Assembly (NCBI GenBank): GCA_026261815.1
Contig: JAMPIT010000174.1
Coordinates: 13,392,001-13,456,000 of the forward strand
Source of the DNA: Monarcha castaneiventris obscurior
Taxonomy: Eukaryota > Chordata > Aves > Passeriformes > Monarchidae
Reading direction: 5' to 3'
Length of the DNA: 64,000 nt
How positions within the stretch are numbered: position 1 is the stretch's first letter; each line of letters begins with the position of its first letter. This document shows, in pieces, positions 11,620 to 22,100 of the stretch. A program made the translations under genes and the position numbers. Below the pieces are notes generated by a model. That model did no database searches, was not told where the DNA came from, and worked only from the letters and a program-made list of their open reading frames with translations.

Positions 11620-13970
11620 ATGGGTTTGAAGTTATCAGTGCCCCAGGGGGAGGTTTTTTCCCAAGTTGTGGGACTCCTTGAGGGGGGAGGATTTAAGTTT
11701 TCAAAGGTAATGTTAAAATGTTTTGTTTGCTGGATCTTCTTCTACTTCCCTCATGCAACCAAAGAGGATGTGATAAAGATCCCATTTTAGGAGGATGTAG
11801 AAAAGAAAATTGTTGCCCTTCGGAGATGTAAAAAGCAAAATGCTGACAAATTTCTACCCCTACTGTTAATTATAAAAGACGCTGTAAAATGCTGAGGAAA
11901 GTAAAGGAAACAGTTTTTTCCCCCAGTTCTCCCCGAACCCCCCATTCCAAACCCCACTTTCCGAAGTCCCCTCTCCTTCAGCAAGGAAAACCGATGAGAG
12001 CTGTGCGCAAAAGCACCCAGGAGAGCCACCTGCCTCCCAGCTCCCCTTGGCTCTCTCGGCCACCTTCCCAGGGCAGCACTGGCCATGCTGCTCTGGATCC
12101 CTCGCAAACCCCTCGTTCCGCCCCTCTACCCCAGTTTTTAAACCCTGAAAAGTTTGTCGTTTTAACACTGAAACCCAGACCTCCATTTCCCCTTCTCCTT
12201 GTCTTCCCTCTAAATCTGTCCCTCAAAATGGCGGGCGCCACATGGCAAAGCCCGCCGAAACCTCTTCTTCTTCCCAGTATTTCCCTCGGCTTTCCTCCCA
12301 TAGTCCTCCCTTTCCCGCCAGTCCTGACTCCTCCCCTGATCCTGCCCTGAGAGGGCGGGCCCCTCCTTTCTCTGACACCTCCCATAGTTACGCCCCTAAT
12401 GGGTGGGTCAATCCTTTCCTCCCAGCTCCTCCCTATGACTTTGATGCCATGATGATTTTTGTCTTTTCTTTTATACCCCTGTTATACCTTTTTGCAACTT
12501 CTGTATTCTTGATGCTTTTTGCCTACATTCTTGGACTTATTTGTTAAGCTAAAAGACTAAACATTTTAGAGGCTTTGTAGTTAGGGTGCCAGGGTGCCCC
12601 AACCCCAAGGTCCTCTCCAGAACACATTTTGTAAACTAAGATAGAACCATCCAGGGGAAGGTTCCTTGGGAGTGGGGGCTCATTTGAGCCTCTCATTGGG
12701 GAATATTTGATAGATATGCTAATTAGTAAGACTTAGAATGTAAGACCAGATCTAAGAGAGGGGGACTGGCGGTGGCGATGGTGGGGTGCACAGAAGTGTA
12801 TTCGACCTGTTCGTGGTGCACCTAAGGATCCTTTCAATAAATACCAAGGTAAAACCCTTTTTCCCCTTCTAACCGTGTTCGCCTCTTGATTTTTAAGACC
12901 AGGAAGGGCATCAACTTCACCTCCCCAGATGTCTCTCCTTGTTCTTGTGACCCAGGGGCCAGAACCGACGCCATCTTTGATTCCCATGGTTCCAGTTCCC
13001 ACACTCCCAAACTTTCCCACGCCTCCCGTTCCCACGGTCCTGATTTTTCCCATGCTTCTGATTTCCAATCAAACCCCAGCCATTTCAATGATCATCCACT
13101 TAATCCATTTGCCGCTCCGGTTCTAACCAATCGACACAGTCGCAATCCCCAATGGGAACCCTTCAGTTATAAAAATCTTAAAGATTTATGCCAAACACAA
13201 AAAGAACAGGGAAGGGACGGTTCCTATTTCAAAAGGTTGTTTGCTTCTATTTTTTCTGCAGCATTATTAGTCCCACTTGACATAAAGAAAATTATGAATT
13301 GCCTTCTTTCACATGCGGAATACATTTTGTGGGAGAGCATGTGGAAGAGACAGATACAATCAATGTTTCCCATTTGGGCGAGTGACCCTGACAACGTGAA
13401 TCTAATCCTCGACCATTTATTCAGAGAATGAAACTTTACTAAACCCCAAGATGAGGCACAAATGATACCTACCCCTGTCCTTATTTCTTTGAGAGAAATG
13501 GCTGAGAAAGTATTATTTACCATGCCTCCAAAATCAATTCTTACCCCCAATTATACAACTATCAAACAATATGCGAACGAAACCATCATGGATTTTGTCG
13601 ACTGACTGCAAGCCGCAGTCTATTGACAAATTTAGGACATGGTTTTGAGGGAGCAAATGCTACAAGAAGTAGCAAAAGCTAATGCAAATGAGAATTGCAA
13701 GCGCATAATTAACTCTCTCCTCTTTGCTCCCCCACCAACACTACGCCAAATGGGACTGATGCCGGAAAGCCAAGAAGGCAAAACACCGCAGCAGCGACGC
13801 TGGCACCAGAGATCCCAGACTATTCCACCGCGGTCCTAGCGTCCGCTCCACAGCCACAACCCAACCGGCAAGAGTGGATTTGCCAGCGGTGCGGGAAAAA
13901 AGGACACGCGCTAAATACTGCAGAGCGCCTTCACCCATCCACCAGTGGCCGCCAGCGTCGAAAGCACCAT
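11620..13970 (+). pseudogene. gag pseudogene (matrix, capsid, nucleocapsid)
   Basis: The Gag polyprotein would form the virion core. The start is placed at ATG 11620 because the product opens MGLKLS, a typical N-myristoylation signal. Matrix is cut by TAG at 11788 and TGA at 11893. A proline-rich stretch with APPY lies in another frame at about 12,242-12,450. Capsid is clear in frame 1 at about 13,150-13,640 (WEPFSYKNLKDL, then a major-homology-like part around 13,560-13,620), with stops at 13429, 13603, 13624, 13633 and 13837. One CCHC zinc finger (C-x2-C-x4-H) begins at 13881 in frame 3, and its last Cys is one base out of frame. A 340-bp LTR-like stretch (12,576-12,913) appears to interrupt the region. 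Not functional. Confidence 0.85.
12576..12913 (+). mobile_element. Candidate second LTR inside gag
   Basis: This stretch falls between the matrix/proline-rich part and the capsid part of gag. It is non-coding in all frames and has LTR-like landmarks: a TGTAGTTAGG start, an AATAAA signal at about 12,836-12,841, a pyrimidine-rich U5-like segment and a ...GGCATCA end. I see no matching flanking duplication (GGCTT on the left, ACTTC on the right), so either the limits are wrong or it is native proviral sequence. If real, it was already present in the parental element. Confidence 0.4.
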
Positions 13971-14720
13971 CGAGACCCCAAAACCCACCACAGGGGTCTC
14001 AGGGAAACTAGACAGGGAGCGCGGGCCTGCAGCTTTGTGCGAGGACACAAATGTGCCTGCTGTGACTTGGGCCTATGCTGCATTGATCTCCACTACGCAT
14101 TTTAAAATTGCTCAGACTTTCTCAGTGACTGTCCACACACGCCCACTTATGCCAAACCAACGTGTTTGCGTGTTCAGCAACTCACGTGTCACCCTGCTGG
14201 AGACAGAAGTTATTCCAACTATAGCACAGACTGACAACAAGGACTATTTCAATTAATTGTAAAGTGCATTTTACCACCATTTTTCCTACCAGCAGATTAT
14301 GTTACAGTTAGAGCAGTGGTGATGCCAGAGTTTCTGGAGGCTAGCACAAAGCCACACGAAGCTTTCTGGGCACGGGTGCTGGGCGCAGATCGCCCTATTG
14401 CAACATGTTCTTTATCTAATAACAACACCACCTTATCTCTTGCAGGGATGCTAGACACGGGTGCCGATGTCACCATCATCGACACCAAAGATTGGTCGAA
14501 AGAATGGGAACTCCAGCGAGAAGGAGGCCTCGTATCAGGTATAGGGGGATCAATCCCAGCCCAGAGGAGCAAACAAGTAATTCAAGTCGAGGGACCAGAG
14601 GGCCAGACTGCTTCAGTCTGACCATTTGTTTTGAACTCTGGATTTACACTCTGGGGTAGGGATCTCATGTCCCAATGTGGGGCAAATATTGCGATGCCAA
14701 CCTCCTATCAACCTCAAAAT
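13945..14720 (+). pseudogene. pro pseudogene (retroviral aspartic protease)
   Basis: The aspartic protease would cut Gag and Pol. The active-site DTGADVTII is intact, with its Asp at 14454-14456, and agrees with betaretroviral and other class II proteases. TGA at 14619 interrupts the C-terminal part, and the typical LWGRD segment follows in the same frame just after it. The preceding open frame (13945-14256, another frame) has no recognised domain, and I see no dUTPase signature there. It lies between gag and pol, as in other class II proviruses. Confidence 0.85.
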
Positions 14721-14734
14721 AAAAATTTTTAGAT

Positions 14735-17309
14735 TTGGCCACTGTGGAGCACCCTACCCAGAAGCTGAATTGGAACACAGGTAACGCAGTACGGGTAGAT
14801 CATTGGCCACTACCAAAAGATAAATTAAGTGTGCTCAACGCGCTCGTGGACGAGCAGTTACAGAAAGGCACAACTGAACCATCAAACAGCCTTTGGAATT
14901 CCCCGGTGTTTGTCATCAAAAAGCTGGGGAGAGACAAGTGGCAGCTCCTCCACGATCTGCGCCAAATCATCGAGGTGATAGAGGACATGGGGCCCCTACA
15001 ACCAGGCATGCCATCTCCCTCGATGCTCCCGAGGGATTGGAAATTGGCCACAATAGATTTAAAAGATTGTTTTTTCAAGATCCCCCTCGACCCGACCAAC
15101 TCCCCTCGGTTCGCATTTTCTGTGCCATCTATTAACAGAGGAGCTCCCATGTGCAGGTACCACTGAAAGGTTCTCCCTCAGGGGATGAGAAGCAGTCCAA
15201 CTATCTGCCAGTGGTACCTAGCGTGCATTCTCTCACCAATTCGAAAGCTAGCATTTCATGCCATGTTGATACATTACATGGATGACATTTTAGTGTGCGC
15301 AAAATCGCAAGTGTACTTGGACTGGACATTGCAGAAGCTAATTGAGACACTAAAACACCACAGTTTTGAGATTCAGGAGGACAAGGTCCAGAAAACCACC
15401 CCTTTAAAATACCTGGGCCTCCTTATCTCAAACTGTTCTATAGTGTCTCAATACCTGATGATTAAAGACAATTAAAATACACTTCATGAAATACAGCAAC
15501 TCTGGGGTTTCTATCAAATGGGTTCGCCCGATGTTGGGCTTGTCATCTGAAGATCTGGCACCCCTGTTTAATCTACTGAAGGGGCCAGACGAACTAAACT
15601 CACCGCGAGCCTTAAATGCCGAAGCCAAAGCTTCTATAAAGAAAGTCCAAGAGGCCCTCACGGCAAAACAAGTCCATCGCTACGCACCATCCCTACCCTT
15701 CCAATTCACCATTTTGGGAACCTTGCCCTATTTCCATGGCTTGTTGTTTCAGTGGGACGCAGGGTTGCGAGACCCCTTGCTGATAGATAATCAAATGGGT
15801 CTTTCTTCCCTTCCAGGTGTCCAAAAGGATTGTTACGCCACAAGAGCATATGGTCAAGCTTGTGATGAAAGCAAGGTCGCAGTTACGCACGCTGGCGGCG
15901 TGCGATCTATCATGCATATATTTTCCATTAACTAAAAAAGCCTTTGAGTTTTTGTTGACTACAAATCCAAACCTTCAAAATGCCCTCCATTCATACCCGG
16001 GACAGACTTCTGTCCACTACCCGAGACACAAATTCTTTAACATGAATTTCAAACTTATTTCAAAAACAATTCAGAGCCCTAGGCCCTTGGATGCCCTAAC
16101 TATTTTTACAGATGTTTCAGGCAGATCAAATAAATCTGTCATCACATGGAGAGACCCTGAAACCTGGCAGTCAGAGGCCAACATTGAAAAGGTTTCAGGC
16201 TAACCCCAGGTGGTGGAACTCGCCGCAGTGGTTAGAGTGTTCCAATGGTTTAAAGAGTCCTTCAATTTAATTTCCGATTCGGCCTATGAGGTAGGGGTAA
16301 TTTCCAGGGCAGATCATGCGAGTTTAAAAGAAATAAAAAAACAACAAATCCAAATATTGCTCTCGAAACTGATTGATTTAATCTCCCACCGAGAGCATCC
16401 CTTTTTTATTATGCATGTTAAGTCGCACACCGACCTCCCTGGATTTATTGCCGAGGGAAACAGAAAGGCAGACCAACTAGCCATGTCAGCACGCAACGCC
16501 ACCTTGCCAGACATATTCCAGCAAGCCAAGCTCAGCCACGCTCTATTCCATCAGAACGTCCCGGCCTTGGTCAGCATGTTCCACCTAACTCGTGACCAGG
16601 CCAGGGCAATTGTGGCAACATGTCCCAACTGCCAAAAGCAACAGTTGCCAGCCCTCAGGACCGGGGTTAACCCCCGGGGCCTTGGCAGCTGTGAGCTTTG
16701 GCAAACAGATGTTACATCCCATCCTTCGGGAGACAAAAATACGTTCATGTCTCCGTTGATACCTATTCAGGAACAGTTTTCGCTACTGCCCATGCAGGGG
16801 AAAAGGCAAGGGATGTCATGAACCATCTATTACAGACATTTGCTGTGTTGGGAATCCCGAAACAGCTAAAAACAGATAATGGACCTGCATGTGCCTCCTC
16901 TGCCCTCAGAAACTTTTTACAGAGGTGGGGGATCACCCACAAGACGGGCATTCCTCACTCTCCCATGGGACAGAACATCATAGAGCGCACACACGGGACA
17001 TTAAAAAGGGCCCTCAACCAACAAAGTGGAGGTGAAGAGATCAACACCCCAACAGCTCGGCTTGCTGGCGCGCTTTTTACTGTAAATTTCCTTAACTGCT
17101 CCTTTGATGATCCCAATCCGCCCGTCATCAGGCATTTCAATCATTCAGAGAAAATGAAGCAGAGGGACAAACCCCTAGTCATGATTAAGGACCCAGAGAC
17201 TCTACAATTAAATGGACCTTTTAAAGTGATGGGGAAGGGGGTATGGGTGTGTGTCCACACCACAAGGGCCCAAGTGGGTCCCAGGAAAGTGGATCCGCCC
17301 ATATCTTGA
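14735..17309 (+). pseudogene. pol pseudogene (RT, RNase H, integrase)
   Basis: Reverse transcriptase, RNase H and integrase are recognisable in order. RT keeps fingers/palm motifs (RFAFSVPS) and the catalytic YMDD at 15275-15286. A TGA stop at 15164 falls where class II enzymes usually have Trp. The frame changes near 15,475-15,495 and again near 15,780-15,820. RNase H shows its acidic residues (FTDVSG, VELAAV, SDSAY, EGNRKAD) but has TAA at 16201. Integrase has an N-terminal zinc-binding remnant ending CPNC and the D,D-35-E triad (Asp 16708, Asp 16875, Glu 16983). Its frame shifts between the first and second Asp, at about 16,705-16,730. The last segment is open to TGA 17307. None of the enzymes can be made intact. 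Confidence 0.93.
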
Positions 17310-17383
17310 ACCCCACAAAACAAGCACAGAGACCAAGAAAGACAAAGGAGTCATGTGAAAAGTGACCCTGGTTCCTCATCCTG

Positions 17384-18663
17384 ATGCTGCCCACTGTCCA
17401 GGGTTGGATCATCCCCCAGCCCAAAGCCAATGTGTGGACAACGTTGGCAAGGTCCTTGAACCAGTCAGGGTTGTGCCTGAGCCTCGGTAGCTCAGAAGAC
17501 CCGATGTCGATGTGCCTGGTAGGGATCCCACTCAAACCAAACGAATACCCTTTCACTGGCAAAAAGCCAGATCCAGCTCGGTCCTGGGAACAGTGGACTG
17601 CCATCTTCCCGCGCGCAACACGAGCCGCAGGAATTGGCTTTACTCGGCTTATCAAAGCTGGTTACTGTGTAAATTTCGATTACAAACTAAAGGGCCGAGA
17701 ATGGACAAACCCTCAAACACATGAATTGGCACTGCAAAGGGGACAATTCACCTTAAACGTAAAACCTCACAATTCGGTATATAAATTCCGGGCATGGTGC
17801 AATAATACCGCACCTATCAATGTGCAGTCCTTCAAGCTTCCCAGAGTGTTGCCCACTGGAGTGTTCCTAATTTGTGGAGACCGAGCCTGGTCCGGGATCC
17901 CATCCCATCTACGAGGAGGGCCCTGCACCCTGGGACCATTGGCGCTTCTTACACCAGACAAAAAACACATTCTTGATTGGACTTCTTGTTTACGGACCAA
18001 AAGAGCAATTAAAGAGCTTCCCGAGGACTGCAACTCCAAGATTACTGATTGGCCTTATTCAAAACGGGTTGCAGTGTCTATTTTCCTCCCCTGGGTGGCA
18101 GCAGCCAGAGCCCTTGGCCAGATTAGTCATCTTGAGTGTTGGCTCGGGAAGCAGGCCAACTATACTTCTCGGGCCCTGAGTGAGCTCCTCGTTGACGAGG
18201 AAACTACCAGGCAAACTACCTCCAAAATCGGGCTGCCATTGACTTCCTCCGCCTTGTCCATGGACATGGATGTGAGGAATTCAAGGGCATGTGCTGCTTT
18301 AATTTAACATTTAATAAAGACAGCATCTACCGGAACATCCAGCTGCTGAAAGCCCAGGTACAAGACCTAGAAAAGGAAACCGACGACTGGTTCGAGAACC
18401 TCTTCAACAACTGGGGGATCTCCAAATGGACATCGTCAGTTCTTAAATCGTTTTTTGAAATTTTTTTTGCTATTTCCATAGTAGTTTTGCTTCTCGCCCG
18501 TTTTAAACACCTTCTCCCCAAATTACTAAATAGAAACGGGGGAGATGTGGTGGTGTCCCAGCCTCAAGACTTGTGGCCTGCACCTGTCAGTCAAGCCCTG
18601 GCCATAAGGTGGGCCAACGAATCTGAGTCTGAGGGCGCACCCGTGGGTGGAGAGGCTGATTAG
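17384..18663 (+). pseudogene. env pseudogene (surface and transmembrane subunits)
   Basis: Envelope glycoprotein remnant. The long frame from 17384 covers most of the surface subunit, including a Cys-rich part (LICGDRAW...GGPC) and a furin-type RTKR site at 17993-18004. A fusion-peptide-like hydrophobic stretch flanked by two Cys follows, which resembles the internal fusion peptide of alpharetroviruses. The frame shifts between about 18,205 and 18,220. The second frame has the LQNRAA immunosuppressive-type segment, an intact CX6CC (18271-18297), a heptad-rich stretch and a membrane anchor at about 18,440-18,510. Its stop (18661) lies 115 bases inside the 3' LTR. No signal peptide is seen at the 5' end; it may have come from a spliced leader exon or be lost. 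Confidence 0.88.
18532..18545 (+). other. Polypurine tract
   Basis: A purine run AGAAACGGGGGAGA (one C) directly precedes the TG of the 3' LTR, the expected place for the plus-strand primer. Confidence 0.85.
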
Positions 18664-19122
18664 GACACCACCCAGAGTTCTGGAACATTCCTGCTTCTTC
18701 GGTAGGTGATCGATGTTTGTTAATGTCCATCTTTTCTGGTTATACCCTGTTGGTCCTAAAAGATTGGAACTGCCCTTCTGATCTCCTTCCATTGGTTGCT
18801 TTCCCTTTCCCCGCCTATGCACTGTGCCCCTTAAAACCCCCTGCACAGCCGCTCCAGGGAGAGAGCTCTCTGTCTCCCCGTTCCTTCAATAAACTGTGTT
18901 GCACCCATCCGAGGCTCTCCCTTCCTCTCTCTCTTCACCTCGGGGGCTTGGCTGCCTGCCAGGCAGGCACCCTTGTGACAGGCTTCCCCAGAGCAGGGGA
19001 CAGCTTACTCTCCATCGAGACCTGGACTTCGAAGCTCCTGCTGGCAGTCCCAGCTCAGGCCACTGCTGCTCCTGTGCCCCACAGGGCCATTCACGAGGTC
19101 AAGCCAAGCGGTCAAGTGGACA
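18546..19122 (+). repeat. 3' LTR of the provirus
   Basis: 577 bp, apparently identical to the 5' LTR. TTAAAA is at 18831-18836 and AATAAA at 18888-18893, at exactly the same offsets (+7,876) as in the 5' copy. Its U3 also encodes the last codons of env. It is the nearer LTR to DMTF1, about 12.3 kb upstream of the CpG island and in the same orientation. Confidence 0.97.
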
Positions 19123-19128
19123 ACTCTC
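19123..19128. repeat. Target-site duplication, right copy
   Basis: ACTCTC, identical to 10664-10669. An intact duplication indicates that both LTRs come from one integration and have not been recombined with another locus. Confidence 0.95.
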
Positions 19129-22100
19129 ATATATGCTGCTGAATCTTTAGTGAATTAGTTTTTTTCAGAGTTTTTTTCTTTCTGATAAATTTGATTTCTC
19201 TTTCTCTTATTGGCAAAACACAAAATAGACATTTTTGTTAATTTACTGGGAAGTTAGTTCTCTCTGCTATTTTTTTGTGACTTAATGCAATGAAGTTGCA
19301 TAGAAATAATACCTGGGAAAATACATTATATTTTTGTCACTTCTTCATTGAGATATTCATCTCTCTCTGGGCTCCTCATGCACATAATAGAGCTATCATA
19401 CACTGCGAGGTTAAAAAATACTGCACAGAAAAAATGAACTTGACTGGCAGATTCTGTGAAGGTCACAGAGTGAGAGGGACTTCACACAAATTCACATGGC
19501 ACTCAGGGAAAATATCTTATCCTGCTGAATTCTGACAGGGGCCACATCCAAATCCCTTCATCTGAATGTTACGAAAACTGGGAGAAGGCTGGATGTAGAC
19601 ATAATCTCTACAAGTGACCTTTGCTGCCTTTTCTGCCTTGGCTTCAGACATAAGCAGCTCCACATTTAGAAAATATTCAGAGATGAGTTTGGAGCACATT
19701 GGAAATCTGCACCTGAAACCTTCTTAATGCTGGAGCCTGACTTGCTGCTACCAATGATCAGAGTGGAGGCAACTCCATCAGCCTGAAAGAGCAGGGTATA
19801 AAAGGCTACAGCATCTCTACTGTCAATTAGAAGAGCTTCTGTGGTCAAACCATCATTAAAAAGGGAAAGACAGGGGAAAAAGCCAGAAATCTGTGCAGCA
19901 TCCTGCATCAGACCTGAAAGATGGACTGGCCTGACCCTCAGCTGCTGCTGCTGCAGGCAGCAAACAGCTCTGAGATTAAAGGCACAGTACCGATAAGCAA
20001 AAAAGAATACAAAACCAACCAACCAACAAAACAAAGCACAAACAACAAATTAAATAATTTATTTCAGCCACGTCACTGCATATATATACAATCTCAACAG
20101 TACTTATTTGTTCTTTTATCAAATTGGTAACTTCAATATTCACTGTCAATTGCAGTGTACTTGGGCTTTTTTCCATTTTTTCCCATACTTTCCCATTTAC
20201 TCCTCACAACTGCCTGTGGTGTCTAATACTCACTACAGAGATTAGTGAATTATTAAGGGCTGTCTTTTCAAGAAGGCTGAGGCGTTTTTCAAGATTTTTC
20301 ATATATGTAACCAGAACTACTTTTTTCCCCAAAAGAATTAGGAATTGCTAGGCTCTCTAATCATAGGGCTATTTGCCATGGCTGGCAATATTTCTGATGT
20401 TATATATAGCAATTTTTTCTATTTGCCATAGTTCACAGTATTTCTCAGCAGGGAATTTGCAAAAATTCTAAAAGGGATTTGCAGCTCTTGAGCAAGGACC
20501 TCAAATTCAGGCTCTTTAATTTGTATCATTCCCTGGATTTCAGCCATTCTGAAAAAGACCCGAAATACCCAAATATCAGTGAAAAAATTTTATAGCTTGG
20601 GATCCCATCGTCTGTATTCCGGATCTAAATTCATAGAATCAGTCATGATGGAAATTAAGAATATACTAAGGTATTTACACAGTGAGAATGCTGAGGATTG
20701 CTATTTAAAATTTCTCCTGCTCATATGGATGTTCACACTGTCCTTAAAGGAAGAACAGATCTCAAGGCTGTGATTTTAACATTGATGACTTTAGATTTTC
20801 TTTCCAAAATAGCTGATTGATATAAGAGTATTTTAATTGGTATATTGTTCATTTTGGGGGGGGGAGGGATTTTGTAATTTCTTGTTTTTCTTGTCAATTC
20901 TATAAGTAGAAATGCCTTTTTTCCCTCGAATACAGAGTCTTCTGATCACCAGCGTCGTATCTTATCAGCTGCAGAGATGAAAAATATTTCCTAGACAGTT
21001 AACTCAGAATCAGCCGTTAGAGACAGGCCAGGTATCCTTTCACTGTTCCTTACACTGATGGGCAAAGCTGGTTGTTTTATGTTATAATGCCTCATTTGCT
21101 GCCCATAGCTTTGCCTTGTTATTAATGTTAGAGGAGGTTGTGCTTCTGAAAACATTTTAGATTAAGTGAGAGAAAGAGATGGAAATACAGATTCTCCATC
21201 CAGTTGAAGCATCCTTCCTAAATTTCTTTTTGTCACCCAGTGACCTCTGTCATCACCAGCATCTTCTGACCCTGCCTCCTGCTCCTTCTAGATACTGAGA
21301 TGCAGTGAAAGGTGCCCTGCCAGCAGCTACATGCCATAGCTAAAGATTTGTGTTGATTTAATTTGAGAACAAATTCATTTTAAAAAAGATCAGGCAGATG
21401 AAAACATAAATTATAACAGGAACCAGGATGCAATTTGTAGTAGAGCACTGAACTGCTACAAGGCAGGAATGTGGCCATATGTTCGTGAGAATAACATTTT
21501 GCCTTTATTTTAATTCTGGTTGGCTCAAGATGGTTAGAAAGCTTTTACAAATGAGTTGAAGGAATGAGTCTGACACTTGATATGTACTGATCACTTCACT
21601 GGTAAGAGTGATTTTACTGGTTAACTCCATCCGTTTAGACTGACAATCTACTAAAGAACATTGGACTGATTCTGACAAGAGTCATCCAGGTGGGATAAAT
21701 CCAGATTTACAGCCATCTAAATGAGGAAGATATGACCCATCTGGCATGAATTTAAAAAATACATAACCACAAGATCTTCCAGATGCTTTCAAATCCCTAG
21801 GAAGATCACTCCTTTTCTTTCATAAGAGTTCTGTACAGAGAAACCTGCACTCTCAAAATTATCATAATGAAGAAACTCACAAATCATTTGCAAGCCCGAA
21901 GCAAAGTTTTCTGCCTGGACATGATCCAATCCCCAGTGCAGCAGCACTCTGACATTTACTAAGGGATTAGCACATCCTCCAGCATCACATCCCAAACACC
22001 ACAGCACTGCAACCTCTGGCCCCACACATACGGCTGCTGTTTGATATCAATGTGATTTGCACAAACACTGCAGCTGTGCTGGCCCTGGGTGAGCTGACAT

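Larger units (their letters stand above)
10670..19122 (+). mobile_element. Full-length defective class II endogenous retrovirus
   Basis: This is an 8,453-bp provirus in the order LTR - primer site - leader - gag - pro - pol - env - polypurine tract - LTR, flanked by a perfect 6-bp ACTCTC duplication. The LTRs are each 577 bp and I find no difference between them by eye. The primer site suits tRNA-Trp, as in alpharetroviruses. Protease, RT with YMDD, RNase H and integrase are recognisable and of class II type. Env has an alpharetrovirus-like layout with a CX6CC motif. Every gene carries stops or frameshifts, so this copy cannot encode functional proteins. It may be a member of an avian ERVK-like family, but I cannot name the family from sequence alone. 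Confidence 0.95.

Noticed and set aside
13945..14256. A dUTPase domain before the protease
   Set aside because: Betaretroviruses can carry one here, but none of the expected dUTPase motifs was seen in the open frame.
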